NCBI GenBank assembly: GCA_963812885.1
Contig: CAWEWZ010000002.1
Coordinates: forward strand, 310,001-374,000
DNA: 64,000 nucleotides
From: Bog-756 sp963812885
Lineage (GTDB): Bacteria > Actinomycetota > Acidimicrobiia > Acidimicrobiales > RAAP-2
Reading direction: 5' to 3'
The notes under the pieces are model-generated. The model was not told the origin of the DNA. It made no database searches and saw only the letters and a list, made by a program, of their open reading frames with translations. Positions 1-10,555 of the stretch are shown here, piece by piece (position 1 is the first letter of the stretch; the number at the start of each line of letters is the position of its first letter). The position numbers and the translations under genes are program-made.

Positions 1-776
1 TCGAGCCCCTCGGCCAGCACGACGAACTCATCACCCCCCAGACGGGCCACGGTGTCCGACGTGCGCACCAGCTCCTGCAGCCGGGAGGCCACGGCGACGA
101 GGAGGCAGTCCCCAGCCGCATGTCCGAACCGGTCGTTGACCGCCTTGAAGTTGTCCAGGTCGAGGTAGAGCAGCATGGCGCCGGTGTGCCGGCGCTCCAG
201 CGAGGCGGCGGCGTGCTCCAGACGGTCGACCAGCAGGGCACGGTTGGGCAATCCGGTCAGTTGGTCGTGCAGGGCCTGGTGGGCCAGCGAGGCCTGCTCC
301 TCGTCGAGACGGCGCTGGAGCATCCGGCGGGTGGCATCGAACTGGCGGATGACCCGGACCAGGCTGCCGTCGCAGCTGAACCGGACGACATCACAGGCCA
401 GCTTCAGTACGTCCTCCCCGATCTCGAGGCGCGTCGCCTCCTCGCCGAGGACGGCGATGGTGCAGTCCCGCCAGGCCAGGTACGCCTTGGCCACGCTGTC
501 CAGGCGGGTGTTCGCGAGGATGGCCTGTTCGCCCTGCCCGTCGAGGCGCGCCTCGTCATCGGTGGAGGCGGCCTCGCCGGTGGCCAGCCAGCGACCGATC
601 AGCAAGGTGCCCAACCCGGCGGTGGCCAATGCCTGCCCACCGAGCTCGGCGAAGCGGCGGTCGACGAACCGGCCGACCTCATCGGCCCGGGCCATGAGGG
701 CGTTACCGAGCGCGATCCGTTCGTCATCCACCTCCGTCTCCGGAACCCGGACATCCGCCGGCAGCTGGTCGGTCAT
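1..776 (-). CDS. GGDEF diguanylate cyclase (partial, runs off left edge)
   Basis: Predicted c-di-GMP synthase, cut off by the window edge after about 258 codons. Residues 1-165 form a helical N-terminal region with no membrane segment and no family I recognise; this may be a globin-like or other soluble sensor. The GGDEF domain begins near residue 168 (DQLTGLPNRA). It contains the DLDNF metal/substrate stretch and an intact RLGGDEF active site at 245-251. The inhibitory I-site RxxD (RTSD, 238-241) lies five residues before GGDEF, so product inhibition is expected. The ATG overlaps the stop of the upstream GGDEF-EAL gene (ATGA, 773-776), so the two are translationally coupled. Any C-terminal domain such as EAL lies outside the window. 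Confidence 0.9.
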   Translation of the reverse strand, partial: MTDQLPADVRVPETEVDDERIALGNALMARADEVGRFVDRRFAELGGQALATAGLGTLLIGRWLATGEAASTDDEARLDGQGEQAILANTRLDSVAKAYLAWRDCTIAVLGEEATRLEIGEDVLKLACDVVRFSCDGSLVRVIRQFDATRRMLQRRLDEEQASLAHQALHDQLTGLPNRALLVDRLEHAAASLERRHTGAMLLYLDLDNFKAVNDRFGHAAGDCLLVAVASRLQELVRTSDTVARLGGDEFVVLAEGL

Positions 777-2757
777 CGCCGTACGGCGGTCAGGCCGCCA
801 TCGACCATGGCGGGTCCCTGTTCGCCTCTCCCTGCTCCCGCCGATTCCTGGCTGTACTCGTGCAGCCAGCTCCAGAAGGCGTCCACGGCCATGGGCCGGG
901 CCAGCAAGTAGCCCTGGGCGCCGCCGCAACCCAGCTCGGCCAGCAGCGCCCAGGTATTCGTCCTCGACGCCTTCGGCCACCGTCTCGAGGCCGAGGTTGT
1001 GACCCAGGTCGACGACGGAACGGACGATGATGGCGTATTCGTCGTCGTGCATGTTCTGGACGAACGTCGGTCGATCTTCAGCTGACGACCGGAAGGTCTT
1101 TCAGGTAGGCCAACGACGAATAGCCGGTTCCGAAGTCGTCGATGGAGATCCTGACACCCAGGTCGGACAACTGGATCAGGAGCCGACGGGCCCGCATGGG
1201 ATCGGTCATGATGGCGCTCTCGGTGACCTCCAAGTCGAGGAGGTGGGCGGAACATCCCACCGTCGAGGGCCGCTTTGACCATCGGGGAAGGTCGGCGTCG
1301 AGAAGGCTGCGGGTCGAGAGGTTGATGGCCATCGACAACTCGTCCGGACCCGTCGGTCCGCGTCGTCGAGCCACTGTCGGCACTGACGGAGGGCTCGTCC
1401 AGGACCCAGACGGTCATCGGCTCGATGAGGCCCGTGTGTTCGGCCTCCGGGATGAAGGGTCCGGGGTGGAGCAGTCCGAGGGTCGGATGTTGCCAGCGGA
1501 CCAGGGCCTCGGCCCCTTCGACCTGGCGCGTGCCCAGGCGGCCTTGGGCTGGTAGTGCAGGACGAACTCGTTGCCGACCACCGCGTCCGGAGGTCGGCCA
1601 GGAGGGTCAACCGGGCCGGGGTGTTCACGTTGAGCTCGTCGCTGTAGGCCACCACGTTGACTGGGAGTCCTTGGCCACGTACATGGCCACATCGGCCCGT
1701 TGGAGCAGGATGTCGGCGGTGTCTCCGTCGGGGGGGGCGATGGCGATGCCACAACTGGCTTCGATCCCGAGCTTGCCCGTCCATCTCGAAGGGCTCCTCC
1801 AGGACGCCAATGATCCGTTCGGCCACCTGACCGCGATGGCGGATCCAGAGACCTTGGGGAGAAGCACACAGAACTCGTCGCCGCCCAACCGGGCGACGGT
1901 GTCGCCGCCCCGCAGCACCTCATTCACCCGGGGACCGACCTCGACGAGGACCGGTCACCGTATTTGTGCCCCATGGTGTCGTTGATCTCTTTGAATCGGT
2001 CCAGATCGAAGAGCATGACCGCGCAGATCGAACCGTCGGCGGCCCCCCGGTTCATGGCCTGCTCGGTCCTGTCGTAGAAGAGCGCCCGGTTGGGTAGGCC
2101 GGTGAGCATGTCGTGAAGAGCCTGGTAGGCCAGGAGGGATTCGGCCTGTTCCTTCTTCTTGCCGGTGGCGCCGGCCATGCGGACCACCAGAGCCACCACC
2201 AGAGCTCCGAGGATACCGACGGCTTCGGCCTGGCCCCGGGTGAGGAACGAGGGCAGCAGGCCGAACCAGATGAGGTACTGGGCCACGGCGATGTTGAGCA
2301 GCGTCCACCACAGCACCGGCTGCCAGAGATTGGAACCCCAGAGCTCGAGCTCCTGCAGGGCCACGAAGGCGTAGGCCATGCTCAGGGCGGGTCCCCATCC
2401 CGTCATGTAGATGACCGCGGTGACCGCCAGCACGTGCACGGCCAGGCGAACCTGACGCTTCAACGAACCCGGCGGCGCGGCATGCCAGGGCTCGACGATG
2501 ACCGACATGACGGCCGGGGCGCCGATGGCCACCACGTAGGCCCACAAGGGAAGTTGGGCGATCAGTCCGAAGTGCCGGAGGATGAGGAGCACGACCAGCG
2601 CCAGTGGTGCGACCACATAGCCCAGGACCAGCGGCGACAGGCTCTTCGGCGGATCCGCCCCGTCGTCGTGGACACTGCCCATGATCCCGGCCGAGGACAC
2701 CTCGGCAGAGTGGACCCACCCGTTTCGAGCCGCGCCACCTGAGCGTTCGATTCCCAC
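773..2757 (-). CDS. Membrane GGDEF-EAL c-di-GMP turnover protein (multiply frameshifted)
   Basis: Read across several frames this is one protein: about six membrane helices (2690-2170), a GGDEF domain (DLDRFKEIND near 2000; RLGGDEF near 1885 with an RGGD I-site), then an EAL domain. The EAL domain shows GAEALVRW near 1510, LEVTESAIM near 1225, DDFGTGYSSL near 1130 and TVAEGVED near 985. All catalytic motifs survive, but at least six one-base shifts occur between 1945 and 950, mostly beside G/C runs. The stop overlaps the next gene's start (ATGA), which argues for a real operon and for sequence errors rather than a dead gene. The start is uncertain: GTG at 2757 or ATG at 2682, both without a clear ribosome-binding site. 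It is either bifunctional or a single-activity enzyme. Confidence 0.75.
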
Positions 2758-2975
2758 ACTTCGCTATCGGCAAGGGCATCGGGTCACTTCAGGACGAAAC
2801 CGGCCTCCCGAGCCCACAAATCCCTGGTGAGAGCTCCGTTGCCCACAAATGACAGCAGGGATGCCCATTTCCGGACTGCGGGTCCATCCCCGGTCCGGGC
2901 GCCGGGCCCGGCCCAGCTCGGCCTCTCGATCGGCTGCCTAAGGTGGGCGGGTCCGACGACGCGGAGGAGAACCTG

Positions 2976-3944
2976 GTGAAGGCAGCGGTGTACTACGAGA
3001 CCGGAGGACCCGAGGTCTTCCGCTACGAGGATGTCCCCGACCCGACGGTCGGTCCCGGTGAGGTGATGGTCCGGGTCGAAGCCATCAGCATCGAGGGCGG
3101 CGACACCTTGAACCGCCTCGGGGGTGCCATCGCTCACGCACCGCACATCGTCGGCTACCAGTGTGCCGGAACCGTGGTGGCCGCCGGAGATGGTGTCAGC
3201 CGGTTCTCACCGGGGGACCGGGTGGTCACCGTGGGACTGGACGGATCCCACGCCGCCCTCCGGGCGGTGGCCGAACCCTTCTGCTGGCTCATCCCCGATG
3301 GCGTGGACACCGAGGAAGCGGCCTGCGTTCCCGTCCCCTTCGGCACCGCCGAGGACTGCCTGTTCGAATTCGGCCGCCTCCAGCCCGGAGAGACGGCGTT
3401 GATCCACGCCGGTGCCAGCGGCGTCGGGATCGCCGCCATCCAGCTGGCCAAGCGGGCCGGGGCCACGGTGTTGGCCACGGCGTCGAGCGACGGCCGACTC
3501 GGCCGCCTGGTCGACCTCGGGCTCGATCACGGCATCAACTACACCTCGACCGATTTCGTGACCGAGGTCCGCCGATTGACCGACGGCATGGGCGCCGACG
3601 TCATCGTGGACTCGATCGGTGGACCCACGCTGCAGAAGAGCCTCCTCTGCCTGGCCTACCGGGGTCGGTGCATCAGCTTCGGCGATGCGGGAAGGGAGCA
3701 GTCGAGCAAGCTGGACATTTCGACGATGCGGGCCAACAACCAGACACTGGTCGGGTATTTCCTGGGTGCCGAGCTCTTCCTCGGACCCAGGGCGCACGCC
3801 ATGATCGCCAGGCTGCTGGACGACATCGCTTCGGGCGGACTCAAGGTCGTCATCGATCGACGGTTCACGCTCGAAGAGGCAGGTGAGGCCCACGCCTACA
3901 TCGAGAGCAGGCAGGCCTTCGGTCGGGTGCTGCTCATCCCCTGA
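2976..3944 (+). CDS. Quinone oxidoreductase-like medium-chain dehydrogenase
   Basis: A 322-residue NAD(P)H-dependent oxidoreductase of the medium-chain (MDR) superfamily, quinone-oxidoreductase branch. The N-terminal GroES-like domain includes PxVGPGEVMVRVEAISI and a G-D-R-V turn. The C-terminal Rossmann domain has the AGASGVGIAAIQLAK dinucleotide motif at about residues 137-151. No cluster of catalytic-zinc cysteines is seen, so it is probably the zinc-free type. The GTG at 2976 is preferred over an upstream in-frame GTG at 2943 because GGAGGAG at 2962-2968 is correctly placed for it. It stands alone, divergent from the GGDEF-EAL gene; the roughly 220 bases between them hold no other gene. 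The substrate cannot be read from the sequence. Confidence 0.88.
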   Translation: MKAAVYYETGGPEVFRYEDVPDPTVGPGEVMVRVEAISIEGGDTLNRLGGAIAHAPHIVGYQCAGTVVAAGDGVSRFSPGDRVVTVGLDGSHAALRAVAEPFCWLIPDGVDTEEAACVPVPFGTAEDCLFEFGRLQPGETALIHAGASGVGIAAIQLAKRAGATVLATASSDGRLGRLVDLGLDHGINYTSTDFVTEVRRLTDGMGADVIVDSIGGPTLQKSLLCLAYRGRCISFGDAGREQSSKLDISTMRANNQTLVGYFLGAELFLGPRAHAMIARLLDDIASGGLKVVIDRRFTLEEAGEAHAYIESRQAFGRVLLIP

Positions 3945-3973
3945 CCCGGTAACTCGGCGGTACTTGTGCTCGC

Positions 3974-3979
3974 TAGCCT
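3974..3979 (+). promoter_or_regulatory. Putative leaderless promoter -10 (TAGCCT) of GNAT gene
   Basis: TAGCCT ends six bases before ATG 3986, and no Shine-Dalgarno sequence is present, so transcription probably starts at the start codon. No good -35 is seen. Confidence 0.5.
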
Positions 3980-3985
3980 GGGCCG

Positions 3986-4471
3986 ATGATCCGACCTGCC
4001 ACCGAGGGCGATGTCGAAGAGATCGTCGAGCTGATCCACGATCTCGCCGAGTTCGAACGTTCGCCTGGCTCGGTGGAGATCCAGCCCGATCACCTGCGGG
4101 CCGCCCTGTTCGACCCGTCGCCCACCGTTTTCGCCCACGTGGCCGACGAGGGCGAACGTCTGCTCGGGATGGCCATCTGGTTCCGCAACTTCTCCACCTG
4201 GACCGGTCGGAACGGCATCTATCTGGAGGATCTCTACGTACGCCCGGAGGGGCGAGGACGAGGGATCGGTCGGGCTCTCGTCGGCGAATTGGCCACCATC
4301 GCCCGCCGCTCCGGCTATGCCCGGGTCGACTGGTCGGTCCTCGACTGGAACGAGTCGGCCCTCCGGTTCTACCGGTCGCTCGGGGCAGTACCCATGGATG
4401 AGTGGACCGGCTACCGACTGTCCGGTGACGCCCTGGCCGTGCTGGGCTCCGCTGACGATCGGGGGGAATGA
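3986..4471 (+). CDS. GNAT N-acetyltransferase, diamine/thialysine acetyltransferase-like
   Basis: A 161-residue single-domain GNAT enzyme that transfers acetyl from acetyl-CoA to an amine. The acetyl-CoA pyrophosphate loop is clear (EDLYVRPEGRGRGIGRAL, about residues 80-97). It is followed by the WSVLDWNESALRFYRSLGA block, typical of the spermidine/spermine (SAT) and thialysine acetyltransferase branch. A diamine, polyamine or thialysine is therefore the best substrate guess, from family knowledge only. The start is ATG 3986, immediately downstream of a leaderless-type -10. It is monocistronic as far as can be seen. Confidence 0.88.
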   Translation: MIRPATEGDVEEIVELIHDLAEFERSPGSVEIQPDHLRAALFDPSPTVFAHVADEGERLLGMAIWFRNFSTWTGRNGIYLEDLYVRPEGRGRGIGRALVGELATIARRSGYARVDWSVLDWNESALRFYRSLGAVPMDEWTGYRLSGDALAVLGSADDRGE

Positions 4472-4665
4472 GCGGTAACGACTCGTCCCGGTGAGCTACG
4501 TATGCGGACTGCCGATGGTCCCGACGGGTGCGACCCATGCCCGGGGATCGTGGGTACGCGCCGTGACCCAGGATCGGAGATCCGGCGGGTGCCATTTCTA
4601 TGGTGCCGGTGGGCCATGGTCGACAGGCGATGCCGAATCATTGTTGTGGGAAAGGCCACCCTCAT

Positions 4666-5202
4666 TCAGAGTGATCTCGTGTAGCGAACCTCGATTGCCC
4701 CATCGTGATGCAGCTCGATTCCAGAAACAGTCACCCAACCTCGTCTCTCGTACATTTGACGTGCCCTCTTGTTCGCTGCGATCGTCCAAAAGCCCGCACG
4801 GTCATACAGCTGGTCCCTCAGAGTCTCCACCGCTTTATCATGAAGCGCACTGCCGATCCCCCGTCCCCAGACATCGGGAAGCACGTGGAGTCCCAGTAGC
4901 TGCCCCTCTGGATCGAAATCGGGATCTCTGCGAACGACAACCATCCCCACGGTGTGACCATCCAGTGAAGCTGCGAAACCCCTGGTGCCCGGATCCGCCA
5001 GCCGCTCCTTCCACACGGAGGACAACTCCTGGATCGTGGGTGCCGGGGACTCGGGTGGAAAGAAACTCTTGTCGGCAATCAGGACCGTGCGGAAGTGGAC
5101 GTTCGCGATGAGGGTTGCGTCCCGAGTACTCTCGATGCGCAGTTCCGATGAAGCGTCACCCACCTGCGTATTGCAGCACATCCCGTTGATCGGGACACCC
5201 AC
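4666..5202 (-). CDS. GNAT family N-acetyltransferase
   Basis: A 178-residue GNAT protein. The central strand and acetyl-CoA loop read LHVLPDVWGRGIGSALHDKAVE, and a typical C-terminal YERRGWVTVSG strand follows. It belongs to the large general acetyltransferase group and the substrate is unknown. The start is ATG 5202, one base after the stop of chrA (5204), so the two genes are almost certainly one transcript and probably translationally coupled. Codon use is slightly less GC-rich than in its neighbours, which hints at a different history; this is a weak impression. The 4472-4665 stretch after it holds no recognisable gene. Confidence 0.85.
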   Translation of the reverse strand: MGVPINGMCCNTQVGDASSELRIESTRDATLIANVHFRTVLIADKSFFPPESPAPTIQELSSVWKERLADPGTRGFAASLDGHTVGMVVVRRDPDFDPEGQLLGLHVLPDVWGRGIGSALHDKAVETLRDQLYDRAGFWTIAANKRARQMYERRGWVTVSGIELHHDGAIEVRYTRSL

Positions 5203-5203
5203 G

Positions 5204-6406
5204 TCAGGAGGGGGCGCCAGCGAGGACAGCGATCACGCCGATAGCCCCGGCTCCGATCAGAGCGAGAACGACACTGCGGCGCAGCGCCAGTAACCAGACG
5301 GCTGTCAGCGCCAGAACCCCGAGCTGCCACAGATGTGACAGCTCCAGTCCGAGGGGGACCGCCGATCCGGCGATGGCGCCGATGACAGCCGATCCTGCGC
5401 CCACGAAGAACGCCTGGATCCGGGGATCGGCTCGCAGCCGGTCAAAGTGCCTGGCTCCCACGATGACGAAGACGAATGAAGGAGCGAAGGCAACTGCGGC
5501 GGCCAGGACCCCGCCCCACAGGCCACTGGCGGCATAGCCCACGACGGCCACCGTCTGGACCACCGGCCCAGGGGTGACCTGACCCAGGGCCACGGCACTG
5601 AGGAACTGGGCGCCGGTCATCCAGTGGTACGTCACCACTGCGTCGCGCTGCATCAGCGGGATGATCACGAAGCCGCCGCCGTAGGAGAGGGCACCGACCT
5701 TGAAAGCGACCCAGCACAGTGCCGCCACACCGCCGGTGACGATGGGTAGTGCAGTCACGGGGAAGAGCCCGGGCACCCGTCGCGGCCGGCGGGTCCGACG
5801 AGTCCGAACGGCGATTTCCACTGCGCCGCAGACGATGAGCACCAGGACCAGGAAGGGCCCGATGGCGGCGGCCGAGATTGCCCCAGCCAGGAAGTAGGCG
5901 ATCCAGCGGGTCTTGACGGCTCGCTGGGTCCCGGCCCGGTGCCAGCTGGCTGGGAGCAAGCCAAGAGCGGCGTTAAGCGCCACCGCCGGTACGGCGGCAC
6001 CAGCCCCTGCGGCTGCACCGAGGACCCACAGCGGCGGACTGGCGGAGAGAAAGAGCGCCGAAAGGGCCAGGACGATGGTCAGGCCCGGGAGGATGAAACA
6101 GATCCCACCGATGATCGCCCCGAAGCGACCCCGGAGGCGCCAGGCACAGTAGATCGCCAACTGGGTCGAGGCAGGGCCCGGGAGCAGATTGGTGGCAGCG
6201 ATGCCGTCCTCAAACTCGTGGGCCGTGAGCCACTCCCGTTCGTCGACGCATAGCTTCCGGAAGAGGGCGATGTGGGCGGGCGGGCCTCCGAACCCGATGG
6301 CTCCGATGCGTCCCCACTCACGGACGATGGTGGTGATCGGGATGTCTTGATGGACGGACTCGGGCATGCTCGGACCAATCGTATGGCAGGCCCGTTCGGC
6401 AACCAT
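5204..6406 (-). CDS. chrA: Chromate transporter ChrA
   Basis: A 400-residue integral membrane protein of the CHR superfamily, with two homologous halves (about residues 25-200 and 210-400), the usual long bidomain form. The first half carries GxIGAIGFGGPPAHI and NLLPGPASTQ. The second half repeats FKVGALSYGGGFVIIPLM and ALGQVTPGPVVQTV, the signature family motifs. Members export chromate in exchange for sulfate or protons; other anions are possible. ATG 6406 has an upstream GGAG at workable spacing; an alternative ATG lies at 6367. The gene is followed after one base by a GNAT gene, an unusual partner. About ten hydrophobic segments are visible. Confidence 0.9.
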   Translation of the reverse strand: MVAERACHTIGPSMPESVHQDIPITTIVREWGRIGAIGFGGPPAHIALFRKLCVDEREWLTAHEFEDGIAATNLLPGPASTQLAIYCAWRLRGRFGAIIGGICFILPGLTIVLALSALFLSASPPLWVLGAAAGAGAAVPAVALNAALGLLPASWHRAGTQRAVKTRWIAYFLAGAISAAAIGPFLVLVLIVCGAVEIAVRTRRTRRPRRVPGLFPVTALPIVTGGVAALCWVAFKVGALSYGGGFVIIPLMQRDAVVTYHWMTGAQFLSAVALGQVTPGPVVQTVAVVGYAASGLWGGVLAAAVAFAPSFVFVIVGARHFDRLRADPRIQAFFVGAGSAVIGAIAGSAVPLGLELSHLWQLGVLALTAVWLLALRRSVVLALIGAGAIGVIAVLAGAPS

Positions 6407-6409
6407 GCC

Positions 6410-6921
6410 TCAACTCCAAACATAAGTGCGGGCCCGGCTGAGAACGCGGGTGATTGGGGCAAGGATCGGGAAACGACGCGCAGACATCAGCGTGCCCGGC
6501 GTGACGGGCGGTTTCCTCAAGAAGATGCATCCGGACCCAACGAAGCTCACCGGTGCTTCGTCGCTTACATTCCGGCAATGCTCACTGAGGCTCTGTGCGG
6601 CTGCCACGACTGCATCAGTGCGCACCCAAGTCTGCTGATAGACGGCGATGGCGGACTGCACGTTGTTTCTGGCCCGAGCTGGTCATCCTCGATGACGCCG
6701 TCAAGGCCGGCGAAATGACGAAGTAGCCGGAGCGACTCTGCTCGAGCCATGTGCTTCATGAGCCACAGGAGGTTCGTCCCGCTCGCGACCTGCGACTGCC
6801 GAGCAGCTTCCTCGCTCACTCCGTCGACCTTCTTCACGAACCAATCGCGCTGGTACTGCAGCAGGGCCAGAATCGTTTCTCGTCCGCCTCCTGCCAACCT
6901 CGGCGGCTTCTGATCGCCCAC
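6410..6921 (-). CDS. DinB-like DUF664 protein (frameshifted)
   Basis: A small DinB-superfamily protein, a four-helix-bundle metal-binding fold used by thiol-dependent enzymes in actinomycetes. The N-terminal part in one frame reads LALLQYQRDWFVKKVDGVSEE and NLLWLMKHMARAESLRLLRHFAG. A second frame continues with AIAVYQQTWVRTDAVVAAA, and a third carries ELRWVRMHLLEETARHAGHADV, the family's C-terminal histidine block. Two shifts, near 6655 and 6570, join these. The 3' end is uncertain and 6410 is the best-fitting stop, just before chrA, which suggests co-transcription. GTG 6921 is preceded by a leaderless-type -10. It is either a damaged gene or sequence error; the reaction is unknown. Confidence 0.7.
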
Positions 6922-6927
6922 GCACAG

Positions 6928-6933
6928 ATCCTA
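6928..6933 (-). promoter_or_regulatory. Putative leaderless -10 (TAGGAT) of DinB-like gene
   Basis: On the minus strand TAGGAT ends six bases before GTG 6921, and no ribosome-binding site is present. The stretch 6934-7160 upstream holds no gene; it contains a 14-base imperfect direct repeat (gttcggatc, a or g, ctca) at about 7135-7162. Confidence 0.45.
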
Positions 6934-7160
6934 CGTTCGAGGGCCGAGTGAATCACCGACCTTGGCGTTGGGGTCACCCCGTACACGGCCGACGCATCCT
7001 GTGGACCTTCGTTCGCGGGCTGCCGCGCTTGGGTGCCCGAGACTGTGAGACCCCTAGAAAGTTCCGGGTGCGTCAATCGATTCGAACACGGTGACCACAG
7101 GTGGTCCTGGCATCCCGATGGAAGCCATGACCTCCGTTCGGATCACTCAGTTCGGATCGC

Positions 7161-7983
7161 TCAGATGGTGAAGGCCAGGTTGGCGACCAGCTGCTCACCC
7201 AGTTGACGGTCCCCGGTGAACCGGATCCCCTCCCCCGTCGACGGCCCGAGGTCGACACGCCCACCGGTCAGCCTCAGGAAGTGCATGACCGGCAGCTCGA
7301 TGCCCACCGTCGGGGGTCCATCGAACGATTCGACCAGGGTGGCCCGGCCGTCGACCGACACCAGGTAGACACGGTCGACGGGCCCGGTCAGATCGATCCG
7401 CACCCGTGATCCCTCGGGCATCGATGCCCGACGGCCGACGATGTACCCGAGGCCGGTGGACACCTCGTCGAGGGCGGAGTCAACATCGTTGACCTCGGGT
7501 CTCGATGGCATCCCGAGAGCATCGCGGATGTCGTGCTCGTGCATGAAGCAGTCGTAGTGGCGGATTCTCATGAAACGCCCGTAGGTCTCGTCGCGGCCGA
7601 CCGGCGTCCAGGACGGAGCATCAAAATCCGCCTGGGTCATCCGATCGAGCGCGGCCAGCCGCCGGCTGGTGATCTCCGCCAACCGATCGAGTACTTCGGG
7701 GCCACGGAGGGACCGCATCGACTCGACCCAGACCTCATTGCCTTCGGCCACGGCATTCTTCATATGGTCGAGAGGAGGCACCTCGACCGACCGGAGGCGG
7801 TTCGCCGGCCAGCATGGACTCGGTGCCGATGACGTGGCTGAAGACGTCCCGGACCGACCATCCGGGCAGGCAGGTGGCCACGTCCCACTGGTCCTCGGAC
7901 ACCGAGGAACCGACACTGGCCAGTGACTGGAATTCGTGACGCAGCAGGTCGACGGTCTTGGTCTTGTCGACGAGTGTCGGCAT
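7161..7983 (-). CDS. Maleylpyruvate isomerase-family (MDMPI) mycothiol-dependent protein (frameshifted)
   Basis: An actinobacterial MDMPI/DinB-like protein of about 273 residues. The N-terminal helix bundle has LLRHEFQSLASV, LPGWSVRDVFSHVIGTE and, after the break, RHYDCFMHEHDIRDALG, which supply metal-binding histidines. A C-terminal alpha/beta (SCP2-like) domain follows to LVANLAFTI. Relatives are mycothiol-dependent isomerases or S-transferases, so the protein supports mycothiol as the thiol cofactor. A frameshift sits at 7785-7792, where gaccgacc looks like a 4-base tandem duplication; removing four bases (or one) restores the family sequence. ATG 7983 follows TACCCT by nine bases. It is divergent from the GGDEF-EAL gene. 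Confidence 0.8.
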
Positions 7984-8123
7984 CGTTTTCCCAGGGTAGT
8001 GCAGGTGTCCGCCCGGTGTCCGGATCCGGGATCCGCACCGTCGAAATGCCGTTCCCCGTATCCAAGGCTCAACCAATGGGGCAAAGAGACCGATAAACAC
8101 CAGGTGAGCGGCCGAGGTGGGCA

Positions 8124-10471
8124 ATGGGATTGAGAACGCACGCGTGGAAGTTCGCCCTCGTGATCGGGGCGTGCGCCGTGGGTGGGTACTTCGCGCTGTC
8201 GGGCGTCGCCGCCCACGATGCCATCACCGAGGCCGTGGGTATGGCCGCCGTGCTCTGCATCCTGGTCGGTATCCGCCTCCAGCGTCCGAGCGACCGGACC
8301 GGTTGGTACCTCCTGGCCTTGGGGGTGGTCGGCTTCGTCGGCGGCGATTGTTTCGAGAGCATCCACGGCCTCCCATCGAGTTGGTCGACCCCCATCCGAC
8401 CGCGGCCACGGCCTTCTACCTGGCCGGCTACCTGTTCACGATCGCCGCAGCCATCAGGCTCAGTCGGAATTCCAACCGGTCGGGCCGGCGGGAGGGCTAT
8501 GCCGACGCCGCCATCATCACGCTGGGAACCCTGGCCATTGCCTGGCACTTCCTGATCAACTCGTACGTCTACGACGCCTCGCTGACCTCGTTCGGGACAC
8601 TGGTGGTCCTCGCCTATCCGGCCATGGACCTCGCCCTCATCTTCATCGTCTTTCACTCCCTCTTGTTCCGAGCCGTCGGCCGCCCGTTCCACAAGCTCAT
8701 CGCCGGCGGCCTGATGGTCATCGTGCTGACCGACTTCGCCCATGCCGTGCTCGTGCTCCACGCCGGAGGCTCGGCGGCCAACCTGGTGGACGCCGGCCTT
8801 CTGGTCGCCTACGTACTCCTCGCCGCGGCGGCCCTGCATCCTTCAGTCGGAGAGGAGATCCCCGAGCCGCCCAAGCAGACGCCGAGCATCTACCGGCGCG
8901 AGACCAACGGTCGGGGTCGTATCCCCGTCGTGGCCTTCGCCGGGTTCGTCCCCCCGACCATTCTTCTGATCATGAGCAGCCTCGGTCTTTCGGTCAACGT
9001 GCCGGTCATGTCCGCGCTCTGCATCGCCGTCTTCGCCCTCATCTACCTGCGGATGATGTGGCTCATCGAGCGGATCACCACCCAGACCAGTGAGATCGAA
9101 GTACACGCCCATGCCCTCGAGGCATCGCATCGGCAACGCGATGCTTTGGAGGAGGATCTCCGCCACCTGGCCTTCCACGACGAGCTCACCGGACTGGCCA
9201 ACAGGGCTCTGCTCCACGACCGGGTGGAGCACGCGCTCGCCTCCATGCCCCGCTCGGGCCGGTCGGTCGCCCTCTGCTTCGGGGACCTCGACGGGTTCAA
9301 GACGGTCAACGACACCCTCGGCCACAATGTGGGCGACAACGTGCTGGTCCGGGCCAGCAGGCTGCTCTCGTCCATCGTGCGACCCGGCGACACCGTGGCC
9401 CGGCTGGGCGGCGACGAATTCGCCGTCCTAATGGTCGACGTGGAGGATCCCCAGGCGGCGGTGGACTTTGCCCATCGCATCGTCTCGGTGCTGCGCGACG
9501 CCCCGGACTTCGAGGGTCATCAGGTCGGGCTGTCGATCAGCGTCGGCGTGGCCTACGCCGGAGCCGACAAGACCACCGAGCAGCTCCTCAGCGAAGCGGA
9601 CTCGGCCATGTACGAGGCGAAGGAGAAGGGCAAGAATTGCGTCGAGGTGTTCCGGACGTCGATGCGGGCACGCATGCTCGAGCGGCTCGACCTGACCAAC
9701 GGCTTCCGATGGGCACTGGGACGATCGGAGTTCTTCCTGCAGTACCAGCCCATCGTCAATCTCTCGGACAACCGGCTGCAGGGCTTCGAGGCGTTGGTCC
9801 GGTGGAGCCACCCCGGACTCGGTGAAGTCGAACCGCTCCGGTTCATCCCGATCGCCGAGGAGACCGGCTTCATCGTTCCCCTCGGCCGCTGGGTGCTGGT
9901 CGAGGCCTGCGAGCAAATGGCGGCCTGGAATGCTGCCAGCCGCGAGAAGCTCAGCCTCTCGGTCAACCTCTCGAGGCGCCAGCTCGTCTCACCTCATCTG
10001 TCCGACGAGGTACGGACTGCCCTGGCCCTCAGCGGCATCGATCCCCACCAACTGATCCTCGAGATCACCGAGAGCGTCCTCATGGAGGATCCCGACCGGG
10101 CCTCCCTGGCCCTGGCCGAGCTCCGGGATATGGGGATCCGCATCGCGGTGGACGATTTCGGCACCGGCTACTCCTCGCTGAGCCATCTCCAGCGCTTTCC
10201 GGTGGACATTCTCAAGATCGACAAGTCGTTCATCGACCCGCTGGTCGGGGTGGATTCAGGCAGTTCGGCGCTGGTGACCGCCATCATCGGCCTGGCCCAG
10301 AGCCTCGGGCTCGACGTCATCGCCGAGGGCATCGAACACGAGAGCCAACTCCATCGACTCGTCGACCTCGGCTGCCTCCAGGGCCAGGGGTTCCTGATGG
10401 CCCGGCCTCTGGACATCGACGCGGCAGAATCGCTCATCAACGAGTTGACGATCAGTGCCTCCGTCAGTTGA
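8124..10471 (+). CDS. Membrane GGDEF-EAL bifunctional c-di-GMP protein (one N-terminal frameshift)
   Basis: About 782 residues: seven to eight membrane helices (to about 9080), a GGDEF domain and an EAL domain. GGDEF carries GDLDGFKTVND and RLGGDEFAVL with an upstream RPGD I-site. EAL carries FEALVRWSHP, LEITESVLMEDP, DDFGTGYSSLSHL, LKIDKSF and DVIAEGIEHE. Every residue needed for both cyclase and phosphodiesterase chemistry appears present. ATG 8124 is chosen because its frame supplies the first helices (FALVIGACAVGGYFALSG) and GAGG precedes it. The frame changes near 8370-8385, after GDCFESIHG. The membrane part resembles the actinobacterial 7TM regions of such proteins and probably senses an unknown signal. 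Confidence 0.88.
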
Positions 10472-10555
10472 CCGGGGAAACCAGACGTTGCCGGCCCGTC
10501 CACGTAGACTGGGTGGTCCTGGCCCCCATGCCAGTTCTTCCCAGGGGGAGCATCG

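Noticed and set aside
2784..3146. Minus-strand frame between the GGDEF-EAL gene and the oxidoreductase
   Set aside because: It overlaps the oxidoreductase start, has no motif and its codon pattern is that of an antisense shadow.
8117..8400. Start of the GGDEF-EAL protein at 8117 in the long uninterrupted frame
   Set aside because: That frame gives an Arg-rich, non-hydrophobic N-terminus; the frame from 8124 supplies the expected membrane helices and joins after a shift near 8375.
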